Assembly: GCA_030602245.1 (NCBI GenBank)
Contig: JAUWAC010000004.1
Span: 115,285 to 179,284 of the forward strand
Origin: Marinobacterium sp.
GTDB taxonomy: Bacteria; Pseudomonadota; Gammaproteobacteria; Pseudomonadales; Balneatricaceae
Direction of reading: 5' to 3'
DNA length: 64,000 bases
The notes under the pieces are model-generated. The model searched no databases, was not told where the DNA came from, and saw only the letters and a list, made by a program, of their open reading frames with translations. A program made the position numbers and the translations under genes. Numbering within the stretch: position 1 is the stretch's first letter; every line of letters begins with the position of its first letter. Shown here piece after piece: positions 38,162 through 46,687 of this stretch.

Positions 38162-38185
38162 AACGGGGCGCCACGGCGCCCCGTT
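38162..38185 (+). terminator. hairpin terminator after class I phaC
   Basis: AACGGGGCGCC and GGCGCCCCGTT make an 11-bp perfect inverted repeat with a 2-nt centre, 22 nt after the phaC stop. The following T tract is short (TTTC), so termination efficiency is uncertain. Confidence 0.6.
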
Positions 38186-38274
38186 TCACGTCTTGAGCCC
38201 CGGCGCCCGGCCCCGTATCCTTGCGCTGCTGATCGGAGCAGACCGCTCCCGTCGCTGTCGTCACGCGAGGCACC

Positions 38275-39675
38275 GTGTCCAGATCCACCCACCTCTTTCC
38301 CGCTCGCCTGCGCGCCGAAGCAGGCCAGATCATCACCCTGGGCTGGCCGATCATGATTGCTCAGGTCGCTCAGGATGCCATGGGATTCATCGATACCTTC
38401 ATGGCCTCGCTGGCCGGCCCCTCGGAGCTGGCCGCGATCGCGCTGGGGGGCAGTATCTGGCTGCCACTGATGCTGACCCTGTGCGGCGTGCTGATGGCTA
38501 CGACACCGCTGGTTGCCCAACAGGTCGGCGCCGGCAATGAAAAGGCCAGCGCCCGGACTCTGGCCCAGGCGCTGACGGTCGCCGCCGCTCTGTCTGTCAT
38601 CGCCGTTATGCTGCTCAACAATGCTCGCCCGCTGCTGATACTGTTCGACGTCGAGCCGCAGCTGGCGGACAAAACCGCGGCCTACCTCAGCGCCATCAGC
38701 TGGGGCTTCCCGGCATTGCTGGCCTATCAGGCCCTGCGCAGCCTCAGTGAAGGTTTCGGTATCACGCAACCGCTGATGCGAATCGCGGTCATCGCGATGC
38801 TGGCCAATATACCGCTCAACTATGTGCTGATCTTCGGCAAACTGGGGCTTCCGCCGCTGGGCGGCGTCGGCTGCGGCTACGCCACCAGCATCCTGTTCTG
38901 GCTGATGCTGCTGCTCGGGATCGCCCATCTGCGGCGCGATCCGCGGCTGGCCGATCTCAGCCGCCCGCGCCAATGGCAACGCCCGACCGGTGCCGACCTC
39001 ATCCATTTCCTGCGCCTTGGTATTCCGATCGGCATCGCACTGATGATCGAGGCCAGCATGTTCGCGATCATCGCCCTGCTGCTGGCGGTAGATGGCGAAA
39101 CCGTCGTCGCGGCCCACCAGATTACCTTCAGCGTCACCGGACTGATGTTCATGTTGCCGTTGAGCGTGGCGATGGCGATGACGATTCGCGTCGGACAGCT
39201 GGTCGGTCGCGGCGAGCGGGCGCAGGCGCGTTTCAGCGCGCATTGCGGCCTTGGTCTCACGGTGCTGATCGCAGCTGTCAACGCCGCCACACTGGTGCTG
39301 GCCGGCCGCCTGATCGCCTCCGCCTATACTGAAGTCACGGCGATCATCGAGCTGACCGTTACACTGATGGGCATTGCCGCGCTGTTCCAGCTCACCGATG
39401 CACTGCAGGTGGGTGCAGGCGGCGCCCTGCGCGGCTACAAGGACACCGCCATCACGCTGCTGGTCGTCTTTATTGCCTACTGGCTGATCGGGCTGCCGGC
39501 CGGCCATCTGCTCGCCCGTGCCGCCGAGCTGGGCGCGGCCGGCTACTGGTGGGGGCTGCTGATCGGTCTGAGCACCGGTGCCGTACTTCTGCTAACCCGG
39601 CTATACAGGATCAGTCATGTCGACCCGTCACCTCGGCCTGCTGTTACTGACACTCTTGCTGACCGCCTGCGCTGA
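38275..39675 (+). CDS. MATE family efflux transporter, NorM-like
   Basis: This 466-residue inner-membrane protein has 12 predicted membrane helices in two MATE halves, with the conserved SLAGPSELAAIALGG, TTPLVAQQVGAGN and GETVVAAHQI regions. MATE proteins export cationic drugs or metabolites in exchange for Na+ or H+; the substrate here is unknown. Translation begins at a GTG with GAGG just upstream. The last 59 nt overlap the next gene, suggesting coupling. Confidence 0.92.
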   Translation: MSRSTHLFPARLRAEAGQIITLGWPIMIAQVAQDAMGFIDTFMASLAGPSELAAIALGGSIWLPLMLTLCGVLMATTPLVAQQVGAGNEKASARTLAQALTVAAALSVIAVMLLNNARPLLILFDVEPQLADKTAAYLSAISWGFPALLAYQALRSLSEGFGITQPLMRIAVIAMLANIPLNYVLIFGKLGLPPLGGVGCGYATSILFWLMLLLGIAHLRRDPRLADLSRPRQWQRPTGADLIHFLRLGIPIGIALMIEASMFAIIALLLAVDGETVVAAHQITFSVTGLMFMLPLSVAMAMTIRVGQLVGRGERAQARFSAHCGLGLTVLIAAVNAATLVLAGRLIASAYTEVTAIIELTVTLMGIAALFQLTDALQVGAGGALRGYKDTAITLLVVFIAYWLIGLPAGHLLARAAELGAAGYWWGLLIGLSTGAVLLLTRLYRISHVDPSPRPAVTDTLADRLR

Positions 39676-40681
39676 GCCCGATGCACGCGATATGCTCGAG
39701 GACTATGCCACGCGCGTCGGCAATGCGCTTGAGGAGCCGGTCGGGCTGGATCTGGATCAGGCGCTCGCGCAACGCGCCGCGCTGCCGCCCCGCCGCGACC
39801 GGCTGTTCGAGATCGCAACCGTACGCGAGGGCCTGATCGATGTGCTCGACTTCCGTCACTGCGATCTGCTGCACGCCATCGCCGAACGCAACAGCGCGCT
39901 CGGGCGCGTCGCGACCGGATCCCAGCGCCTGATCTACGAACTGCAGATGCTGCCGGCCCTGCGCGCTTGTCGGTCCCGGCTCGATCAGCAGGACGAGCTT
40001 GCCCCAAGACTGCGTGCCCGCCTCGACGACATCATCGCCCTGAAGCAACGCAGCCTGCCACGACTGGTCTGGAACGCACTCTATACCAGCGCCGAGATGG
40101 AGCAGCAGTTCACCCTCAACAGTCCGCCGTTGCCCCTCGAAGGCCACGGGCTGCTGGCACCGCTGCAACCGGCGCTGCAACACTTTGCCGATATCGCGGC
40201 GCTGACACACCATGACGACTGGCAGCCACCCGCGTTCACACCGACACTGGAGCAGGACTTCGAAGCCCTGTACCGCTCCGACTTCGGCGCGCGCTGGCTG
40301 ACCAGCATGACACTGCTGACGCACACCCTCGAGCGCACCGCTGACGCCATCGAGCGCCGTCTCGCGCGGCGGCCGATCTGCTTCAACCGCCAGCCGAACA
40401 ACCGCGCCCGCATCATCCGCAACGTGTTTCAAACCTATTACGCCGGGGCGCTGCAGCCCTACCTTTCTCTGGTCCACCGCCAGGGACAACGCTGGATCGC
40501 GCTGCAGCAACAGATATTGCAACCGCTGCCGATACCCGCGGCGAGCCAGGACTACTTCAACGCCCTGTTTGGCCCAGGTAGCGATAGCCTTTGGCAGCAC
40601 TACCTGCAGGCCCGGGATCGCCATACCCGCAACTGGCAGCAGCTGTTACGCCAGTGTGGCATGATGCCGGGGCAGGCTTGA
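39617..40681 (+). CDS. DUF3080 lipoprotein
   Basis: This 354-residue protein begins with a lipoprotein signal peptide, MSTRHLGLLLLTLLLTACAEP, with the lipobox LTAC and acylated Cys at about residue 18. The residue after it is Ala, so sorting to the outer membrane is likely. The body (LEEPVGLDLDQALAQRAALPPRRDR, here quoted in part) fits the DUF3080 family as I recall it; its function is unknown. It overlaps the MATE gene by 59 nt. Confidence 0.85.
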   Translation: MSTRHLGLLLLTLLLTACAEPDARDMLEDYATRVGNALEEPVGLDLDQALAQRAALPPRRDRLFEIATVREGLIDVLDFRHCDLLHAIAERNSALGRVATGSQRLIYELQMLPALRACRSRLDQQDELAPRLRARLDDIIALKQRSLPRLVWNALYTSAEMEQQFTLNSPPLPLEGHGLLAPLQPALQHFADIAALTHHDDWQPPAFTPTLEQDFEALYRSDFGARWLTSMTLLTHTLERTADAIERRLARRPICFNRQPNNRARIIRNVFQTYYAGALQPYLSLVHRQGQRWIALQQQILQPLPIPAASQDYFNALFGPGSDSLWQHYLQARDRHTRNWQQLLRQCGMMPGQA

Positions 40682-40749
40682 CTCTTGTACCCCGGGCGGC
40701 GTTACCTCATCATGGAACATCCATTCCAACCCCAATATGGACATAGCGG

Positions 40750-41412
40750 GTGTTGACTCGTTTACTGCAGCTAACGGCGCTGGTCGCCGCCCTGTGTGCG
40801 CTTGCCCTGTCGGCCGGCGACGGGGTCCGACTCTCCAGCGCCGACATCGAGCGCTTCGGCACGCTCTACGGCGAGCAGGCCCAGCGCCGCCTGACCGCCT
40901 GGCAGAACCTGATGCTGGAGCTGGCCGATGCATCCGAGCAGGAGAAGCTCGAAGGGGTCAACGCATTCTTCAATCAGGTTCGTTTTCTTGACGATATCGT
41001 CCACTGGAACCAGAAGGACTATTGGGCCACACCGGTCGAGTTTCTGATTACCAACGGTGGCGACTGCGAAGATTTTGCCATCGCGAAGTATTACACCCTC
41101 AAGGAGCTGGGTGTGCCGATCGACAAGATGAGCCTGGCCTATGTCAAGGCGCTGGAGCTGAATCAGGCCCATATGGTGCTGACCTACTATCCCACCCCGG
41201 ATGCGGTGCCGCTGGTCCTCGACAACCTGATCGGCGATATCAAGACCGCCGACAAGCGGCCGGATCTGCTCCACGTCTATACCTTTAACGGCGACAACCT
41301 CTGGCTCAGCAAGCGCGGTCGCCGTGCGCAACTGGTGGGAAATTCGGACCGTCTCAAACCCTGGGTTAAACTGCAATCCAGGGTCGATGCCAACAACGTC
41401 AATCTGAACTGA
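40750..41412 (+). CDS. lapG: periplasmic cysteine protease LapG
   Basis: LapG is a bacterial transglutaminase-like protease that cuts the N-terminal retention module of large biofilm adhesins when c-di-GMP falls. The 220-residue protein has an N-terminal signal sequence and the catalytic triad Cys106 (GGDCEDFA), His141 (AHMVL) and Asp158 (VLDNL). These are spaced as in Pseudomonas LapG. The GTG start at 40750 has only a weak ribosome binding site; the neighbouring TTG is an alternative. Its partner lapD follows after 14 nt. Confidence 0.93.
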   Translation: MLTRLLQLTALVAALCALALSAGDGVRLSSADIERFGTLYGEQAQRRLTAWQNLMLELADASEQEKLEGVNAFFNQVRFLDDIVHWNQKDYWATPVEFLITNGGDCEDFAIAKYYTLKELGVPIDKMSLAYVKALELNQAHMVLTYYPTPDAVPLVLDNLIGDIKTADKRPDLLHVYTFNGDNLWLSKRGRRAQLVGNSDRLKPWVKLQSRVDANNVNLN

Positions 41413-41426
41413 AGGGTCGCTAGGAT

Positions 41427-43373
41427 ATGTCTCTGGTTAATCAACTGATCGCAGCGGTAGTCGCAGTACTGATCGGACTGGCATCCGGCACCCTGTTCAT
41501 CATGTCCGACAGCGGCAAGGAGATGCTGCTGCGCCAGCTCGAATCCCATGCGCAGGACAGTGCCACCCACCTTGGCCTCTATATCTCCCCCTACATGGCG
41601 GCGCGCGACAGTGCGGCGATCGAAACCGCCGTGAATGCCATCTTCGACAGCGGCTTCTACCAACGCATCGCCGTGGTCGATGCCAAGGGCGAGCCGCTCT
41701 ACATCAAGGAAACCCCGCCCGACGTGTCACCGGATGTCCCGGCCTGGTTCGTCAGCCTGGTCGACATCGAACCACCCAAAATGGAACGCAGCATCGCCCA
41801 CCAGTGGCGCCAGGTGGGCACCATTCATGTCCAGAGCCGTGCCGGATACGCCTATGAACGCTTCTGGGAAGGTGCCAAACGCGCGCTCGTCCTGTTTATT
41901 GTGCTGGCACTGGGCGCTGCACTGCTGATCGGGGTGCTGCTGCGCTACCTGCTGCGGCCGCTGTCCCAGGTCGAAAAGCAGGCCCTGGCCCTGGCCCGCA
42001 AGACCTACATCGAACAGCCGCAACTGCCGCGTACCCGCGAGCTGCGCAGCGTGGTACAGGCGATGAACGAAATGGTGCGTCAGGTGAAGCACATGTTCGA
42101 CGAGCAGGCGCGCAATATCGACGAGCTGCGCTCGATCGCGTACCGCGATCCGTTGACCGGACTGGCCAACCAGCGCGCCACGCTGGCACAACTGCAGGAG
42201 CGCATCGACTATGACCGCACCTTCGGACCGGCCACGCTGATCATGCTGCGGCTGCGCGCGCTCGGCCCGATCAACAGCCGCTGCGGCGAAGATGCCACCA
42301 ACCACCTGCTGAAACAGCTGGCCGGCGAGCTTGAAGCGCTGGGCGCGCGCAGCCGACAGGCACTGCCCGGACGTCTGGGCGGTGCGGAATTCGTGCTGCT
42401 GACCGAGCATCAGCCGCTGCGTACGCTGAAGCCGCTGCTCGAAGGGCTGATTGAACGACTCGACGTCCAGATCGGCCAGATGTTTGAACAGGACACGCCG
42501 CCCGAGCATCCGATCCTGATCGGGGTCGCCCACGCGGCCGATCAGGGCCACTCCAACGAGCTGCTGTCACAGGCCCGCCTGGCCCTGAAACGCGCCGAGG
42601 AACAACGCCTGACCATTGTCGAACATGCCGCGGTTGAGGGGCTCGACAGCAGCTCGCAGAGCTGGCAGCAGCACGTTGCCTCGGCGATCAACAACGGGCA
42701 GGTGTTCCTGCAGTACCAGCATCTGATGGATAACAGCCAGGGGCGGATTCATGGCGAACTGCTGGCGCGTATTCTTGACGAGAACAACGAGCCCTGCCCG
42801 GCCGGGCGCTTTATCGGCGTGGCCCGCGATCTGGGCCTTCTGGATGCGATGGACCGTGCCGTCATCAGCAGCGCACTGGCCTACCTGCGTCGCAGTCCGG
42901 ACGGCATTCACGTGGCGATCAACCTGGGCCAGGACAGCCTGTTGGCGGACGACTTCCTGCCATGGCTTGAGCGCCAGTTGACCGATCTTGCCCAGCCGCA
43001 GCGACTGCAGTTCGAGATCAACGAAACCGTCATCCTGAACAATACCGAACGGGTACAGGCACTGCGTGCCTGGCTGCGCGAACGCCGGGTCGGCTTTGGC
43101 GTCGATAACTTTGGTATCCATCCGAGTGGCTTCAGTTATCTCTACAGCCTCAAACCGGATTACCTGAAGATCGACGGCTCACTGATCCGCGATATCGACA
43201 GTAACGACGAGGACCGTTTCTTTGTCCGCAGCCTGATCGGCGTCGCGCACAACATTCACATTCTCGCCTACGCCGAGCACGTCGAGCGCGACACCCAGCT
43301 CGAGCAGCTGCAGGCGCTCGGCATCGATGGTACTCAGGGGTATCTGCACGGCCGACCGGAAGCGCTGAGCTGA
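41427..43373 (+). CDS. lapD: c-di-GMP receptor LapD
   Basis: LapD is an inner-membrane receptor that sequesters LapG when c-di-GMP is bound. The 648-residue protein has an N-terminal membrane helix, a periplasmic domain (about 25-150), a second helix (about 153-175) and a HAMP-like region. Degenerate GGDEF (LGGAEF, about residue 325) and EAL-type (HGELLARILDENNE, about residue 440) domains follow. Loss of the catalytic residues in both domains is the LapD hallmark, marking a receptor rather than an enzyme. No LapA-type adhesin is visible in the window. Confidence 0.93.
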   Translation: MSLVNQLIAAVVAVLIGLASGTLFIMSDSGKEMLLRQLESHAQDSATHLGLYISPYMAARDSAAIETAVNAIFDSGFYQRIAVVDAKGEPLYIKETPPDVSPDVPAWFVSLVDIEPPKMERSIAHQWRQVGTIHVQSRAGYAYERFWEGAKRALVLFIVLALGAALLIGVLLRYLLRPLSQVEKQALALARKTYIEQPQLPRTRELRSVVQAMNEMVRQVKHMFDEQARNIDELRSIAYRDPLTGLANQRATLAQLQERIDYDRTFGPATLIMLRLRALGPINSRCGEDATNHLLKQLAGELEALGARSRQALPGRLGGAEFVLLTEHQPLRTLKPLLEGLIERLDVQIGQMFEQDTPPEHPILIGVAHAADQGHSNELLSQARLALKRAEEQRLTIVEHAAVEGLDSSSQSWQQHVASAINNGQVFLQYQHLMDNSQGRIHGELLARILDENNEPCPAGRFIGVARDLGLLDAMDRAVISSALAYLRRSPDGIHVAINLGQDSLLADDFLPWLERQLTDLAQPQRLQFEINETVILNNTERVQALRAWLRERRVGFGVDNFGIHPSGFSYLYSLKPDYLKIDGSLIRDIDSNDEDRFFVRSLIGVAHNIHILAYAEHVERDTQLEQLQALGIDGTQGYLHGRPEALS

Positions 43374-43388
43374 TCGGCGCCTGTGCGA

Positions 43389-43829
43389 TCAGTTCGGCAG
43401 TGCGCGCTCCAGCCACTGCGCCAGGCTGCGCGGGTCCATCGCCCCGGCCTGACGCGCCACCTCACGACCCTCGGCGATCACCAACAGGGTCGGGATGCTG
43501 CGAATCGCGTACCGAGCCGCCAATGCCTGCGCAGTCTCGGTATTGACCTTCAGAAAACGCGCACGCGGCTCATATTCGGCCGCCGCCTTTTCGAACACCG
43601 GTGCCATCATCTTGCAGGGACCACACCAGGACGCCCAGAAGTCGACAACCAGCGGAATCTCCGTGTTGGCCAGCAGCCTGGCAAACCCCGCCTCGTCGAC
43701 TTCGAGCGGCCGTCCCTGAAACAGCTTTGCGCGGCAACGGCCGCACAGGGGCGCTTCTTTCAAGCGCTCGGTCGCTACCCGGTTGGTCGCCAGACACGCG
43801 GGGCAACTGAGCTTGACGCTATCGGACAT
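43389..43829 (-). CDS. trxC: thioredoxin 2
   Basis: TrxC is a cytoplasmic thiol-disulfide reductase linked to oxidative stress. The 146-residue protein has the N-terminal zinc-binding module with Cys9, Cys12, Cys29 and Cys32 (CPAC and CGRC), which distinguishes TrxC from TrxA. The thioredoxin domain has active site Cys69-Gly-Pro-Cys72 in WASWCGPCKMM. It converges with lapD and lies downstream of a terminator that separates it from the ProQ-domain gene. Confidence 0.95.
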   Translation of the reverse strand: MSDSVKLSCPACLATNRVATERLKEAPLCGRCRAKLFQGRPLEVDEAGFARLLANTEIPLVVDFWASWCGPCKMMAPVFEKAAAEYEPRARFLKVNTETAQALAARYAIRSIPTLLVIAEGREVARQAGAMDPRSLAQWLERALPN

Positions 43830-43858
43830 GTCACACCTCTATTCAGACGCTGGAAACG

Positions 43859-43886
43859 AAACAGGCGCTCCGGGGAGCGCCTGTTT
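43859..43886 (-). terminator. intrinsic terminator between the ProQ-domain gene and trxC
   Basis: AAACAGGCGCTCC and GGAGCGCCTGTTT form a 13-bp perfect stem with a 2-nt centre. On the minus strand it follows the ProQ-domain gene and is trailed by TTTCGTTTCC. It would end that transcript about 35 nt after its stop. Confidence 0.75.
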
Positions 43887-43919
43887 CTATATGGGTGCCT
43901 GTGGCAGGCAGTTCAAGCA

Positions 43920-44510
43920 TCAGCGACCACGATTGTTCAGCTGCAACAGCTTGTCGAGCTTGCGATTCAAGCGCTTTTCCTGCGCGGCCTGCGCCTGCTG
44001 GCGTGCCGCGTCGCGCTCCTGCTTCTGCCGCTCGCGACGCTGCTTACGCATCTCGTCGAGTTTCGCCTGCGCATGTGCAGCCTCCTCCTCGCTCACCTGC
44101 CCGGCCGGCCGTCCATCGAGCCCGACCCGGTCGGCACCGGCCACCAGACTGCGCAGATAGTGCGGGTTACGGACATAGCTCGCCAGCGCGCGCTTGATAC
44201 GGTTGCGTGCGAGCTTCTCGTCGGCAATCAGATCCTCCTGGATACCGATCTTCAGCGGACGCACATTATCCCGACTGAAAACGTCGGGATAGGCATCGAA
44301 CAGTTGCTGCAACGCCGCCTGGTTGGCAGCACGGTTCTTGGCGCGGTTGCGGCTCTTGGCATCCGCCGTCTTTTCGGTCTGGGTCACGGAAACACTCTCG
44401 TCTGTTGCAGTCTGCATCTGGCGACCTTTTGCCTCCAGCGCCGCCAGGCGCGCTTCACACTCTTGCAGCAGCGCCTGTGTGCGCTGCTGCAGCTGATCGA
44501 TCTCGGACAC
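43920..44510 (-). CDS. ProQ/FinO-domain RNA chaperone
   Basis: This 196-residue protein has an acidic/Gln-rich N-terminus (1-50), a ProQ/FinO RNA-binding domain (about 58-125, with AALQQLFDAYPDVFSRDNVRPL and IKRALASYVRNPHYLRSL) and a long basic, Gln/Arg/Lys-rich helical tail (130-196). Proteins of this family bind structured small RNAs and mRNA 3' ends. It is shorter than E. coli ProQ and lacks the Tudor-like C-terminal domain. It lies 2 nt after tusA, so the two are cotranscribed. Confidence 0.92.
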   Translation of the reverse strand: MSEIDQLQQRTQALLQECEARLAALEAKGRQMQTATDESVSVTQTEKTADAKSRNRAKNRAANQAALQQLFDAYPDVFSRDNVRPLKIGIQEDLIADEKLARNRIKRALASYVRNPHYLRSLVAGADRVGLDGRPAGQVSEEEAAHAQAKLDEMRKQRRERQKQERDAARQQAQAAQEKRLNRKLDKLLQLNNRGR

Positions 44511-44512
44511 CC

Positions 44513-44755
44513 TCAGGCAGCCCCTTTACGTATGTAGTAGACAAACACGGATTCTTCTTCCCGACTGAGCAGCAGCTCGTGGCCGAGAAACTGACAGAAA
44601 CGCGGTATGTCTCGCTGCGTCGACGGGTCGGTCGCCTGCACGCAAAGCACCTCACCGGCGGCCAGATCACCGACCCGGCTGTGCAGCAGCATCACAGGTT
44701 CAGGGCAGAACAGCCCACGGGCATCCAGTACATGATCCGGTTTGATCTCGTCCAT
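44513..44755 (-). CDS. tusA: sulfur carrier protein TusA
   Basis: TusA relays persulfide sulfur, for example for tRNA 2-thiouridine and molybdenum cofactor synthesis. The 80-residue protein has the motif GLFCPEPVMLL with the active-site Cys17, and the second conserved block ATDPSTQRDIPRFCQFLGHEL. Length and motif match TusA. It is the first gene of a two-gene unit with the ProQ-domain gene. Confidence 0.95.
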   Translation of the reverse strand: MDEIKPDHVLDARGLFCPEPVMLLHSRVGDLAAGEVLCVQATDPSTQRDIPRFCQFLGHELLLSREEESVFVYYIRKGAA

Positions 44756-44891
44756 CTCGCTGTCGCCTCAAATCGAAGTCGGCCATTGTCGCAAAATCCG
44801 CGCGGCGGCGGAACCGCTCACACACCACCTTGCGCCCGCGCCGGGCTGAATTATGCTTATACACACGAGCACCCACGCCAGGGAGAGAGTC

Positions 44892-45173
44892 ATGATAAGA
44901 GTGCTGATCGAACGCCACATCGCCGACGAGCTCGGCCCCCATTACGACAAGCTGTCACGCGAGATCCTGCAGCGGGCGATGCACACCCCCGGCTTTATCT
45001 CCGGCGAGGTAATGCATAACGCCGACGACCCGAACCATCGTCTGGTGCTGGCCACCTATCGCACCCTCAACGACTGGGAGCGCTGGTATAACAGCGCCGA
45101 GCGTCGCGACATGCTGCAGACGCTCGGTCCGCTGCTCGAAAGCGACGAAAAAATCACCGTCTTCGAGCACTGA
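44892..45173 (+). CDS. antibiotic biosynthesis monooxygenase (ABM) domain protein
   Basis: This 93-residue protein has the dimeric ferredoxin-like ABM fold: MIRVLIERHIADE as the first strand, a helix with REILQRAMHTPGFISGEV, and TYRTLNDWERWYNSAERRDML. It lacks clear haem-degradation residues, so its activity is not predictable. The ATG at 44892 has a GGGAGA site upstream and was preferred over an in-frame start at 44853. It converges with rlmM, with no bases between the two stops. Confidence 0.88.
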   Translation: MIRVLIERHIADELGPHYDKLSREILQRAMHTPGFISGEVMHNADDPNHRLVLATYRTLNDWERWYNSAERRDMLQTLGPLLESDEKITVFEH

Positions 45174-46259
45174 TCAGCGCTGCCCGGGGAGATCAAGCTG
45201 CAGCCAGCAGGTGATCTCTTCACGATCGTGGTAGAGGTGACGCGCCATCAGACGCCAGGACAGACCACTTTCATCCAGCGCGGTTTCGATCCGCTCAAGG
45301 CAACGACGCACCTCGGCGTAACGCTGCTTCATCGGCAGCTTGAGATTGAAGATCATATTGCGGGCGTAGCCATGCCGCGCCCAGTCGATGACAAGCGCCG
45401 TGGTCCGCGCCGGTTTCTCCACCACATCACAGACCATCCAGTCCACTGTCTTCGAGGGCACGTAAACAAACGCATCCTCACGCAGATGCTCTACCTGACC
45501 GCTGTTCATCAGGGCGTCATCCATCGGCCCGTTATCAACCGCGGTCACGAACATGCCCCGCTGCACCAGCTGCCACGTCCAGCCACCCGGCGCTGCGCCC
45601 AGATCCACCGCCCGCATGCCCGGTGCCAGTCGCGTATCCCATTCCCGCCGCGGCACAAACCAGTGCCAGGCTTCCTCAAGCTTGAGCGTCGAGCGGCTGG
45701 GCGCCTCGCGTGGAAACTTCAGCCGCTGGATGCCGCCCGGCCACGGCGAACTGTTGCGCACCGGTGCAACCCCAAGCCACAGGTCCTGACCACTGAGCAC
45801 GAACAGATGCATGCGCCAATGCGCCTTTTCCCCGCGCGCAAGCAGCAACTTCTGCTGCCGCAGGTGTGGTGCCAGCGCGGCGACGAACTTGCGACAGAAC
45901 CCCTGCAGCTCGCGCCCGGCTGTGGTATCCGCCGTTTCGACAACGATCTCGGCACATTCCGGCAGCTGCCGCGCCTGCTCGGCCACCGGCGTCAGGCGAT
46001 CCTTGGACGACAGGCCGAGCATCGGTGCGGCACAGGCAAACCACTGCCGGGCAAAGATCAATTGCCGAAAGCGCAACGCCTCGATCAGCTCCAGTGCGGA
46101 GCGCGGCGCGTGCACGTGGTAGACAACGTAGCCACTGTCCGCCTCGAGCGTCGGATAGCCGTAATAGCCCGCAGCACAGGCGAGATCGGCAATCTCGGCG
46201 GCACATTCAGCCTCGAACCCGCCCCGACAGAGCAGGATCAAACGATCAATCTGCGACAT
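45174..46259 (-). CDS. rlmM: 23S rRNA C2498 2'-O-methyltransferase RlmM
   Basis: RlmM methylates C2498 of 23S rRNA. The 361-residue protein has an N-terminal THUMP-like region (MSQIDRLILLCRGGFEAECA), the conserved LKFPREAPSRSTLKLEEAWH, the SAM-binding motif AVDLGAAPGGWTWQLVQRG, and LREDAFVYVPSKTVDWMVCD. The close match along its length to E. coli RlmM makes this secure. The start at 46259 fits the family; one six codons earlier is possible. Confidence 0.95.
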   Translation of the reverse strand: MSQIDRLILLCRGGFEAECAAEIADLACAAGYYGYPTLEADSGYVVYHVHAPRSALELIEALRFRQLIFARQWFACAAPMLGLSSKDRLTPVAEQARQLPECAEIVVETADTTAGRELQGFCRKFVAALAPHLRQQKLLLARGEKAHWRMHLFVLSGQDLWLGVAPVRNSSPWPGGIQRLKFPREAPSRSTLKLEEAWHWFVPRREWDTRLAPGMRAVDLGAAPGGWTWQLVQRGMFVTAVDNGPMDDALMNSGQVEHLREDAFVYVPSKTVDWMVCDVVEKPARTTALVIDWARHGYARNMIFNLKLPMKQRYAEVRRCLERIETALDESGLSWRLMARHLYHDREEITCWLQLDLPGQR

Positions 46260-46377
46260 ATCCCGATTCTTCATCACGATGTGAACGGCGCACTATAGTG
46301 AGGGGCTCTGATGCCGGCAACCCGAAAGGCAAGGATCTCTAATACTAAAGGCGCACAGACGTCGCTCAATGCGCCGT

Positions 46378-46391
46378 TTGATCCATATCAA
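46378..46391. promoter_or_regulatory. perfect ANR/FNR box upstream of ccoN
   Basis: TTGAT-CCAT-ATCAA is an exact match to the FNR/ANR consensus. It lies 296 bp before the ccoN start. No good -10 lies at the class II distance on either strand, so it may act at a class I distance (for example with TACAGT at 46441). Confidence 0.75.
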
Positions 46392-46468
46392 GCAAAACTC
46401 CGTTAAGTTTTCTGCGCGACAAAAACAACCGGACAGAAAATACAGTTAATGCACCTGAAAACCCAACG

Positions 46469-46489
46469 CCCCACACCCCACACCCCACA
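46469..46489 (+). repeat. (CCCCACA)3 tandem repeat
   Basis: Three exact, head-to-tail copies of the heptamer CCCCACA occur in the ccoN leader region. It could vary in copy number by slippage. Confidence 0.9.
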
Positions 46490-46637
46490 CAAACGCTTTT
46501 ACTAACAGAGACTTACAGACCAACCATAAATAACAGACAAAAAAGGTAGGATACGAATTCAGGCCTTTTTTCAGTGCGACAAATAGCCACACATAAAGGG
46601 CACATCGCGTTGAAATGGTGGGGGTATTACCAGATAA

Positions 46638-46665
46638 TTGGCGGCGGAACTCTTCTTACTATTCT
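46638..46665 (+). promoter_or_regulatory. candidate proximal ccoN promoter
   Basis: TTGGCG (46638-46643), a 16-bp spacer and TATTCT (46660-46665) lie just before ccoN. The leader would be only about 15 nt, so this is less secure than an upstream start. Confidence 0.35.
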
Positions 46666-46687
46666 AGCTTGTTGATGAGAGCCTGAC

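Larger units (their letters stand above)
46260..46687. other. 428-bp non-coding region upstream of ccoN
   Basis: No plausible gene is present. The stretch is richer in A and C and poorer in G on the plus strand than its surroundings. It contains a perfect ANR/FNR site, a short CCCCACA tandem repeat and a candidate promoter close to ccoN, each listed separately. If the ANR site drives transcription directly, the ccoN leader would be more than 200 nt long. Confidence 0.7.
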
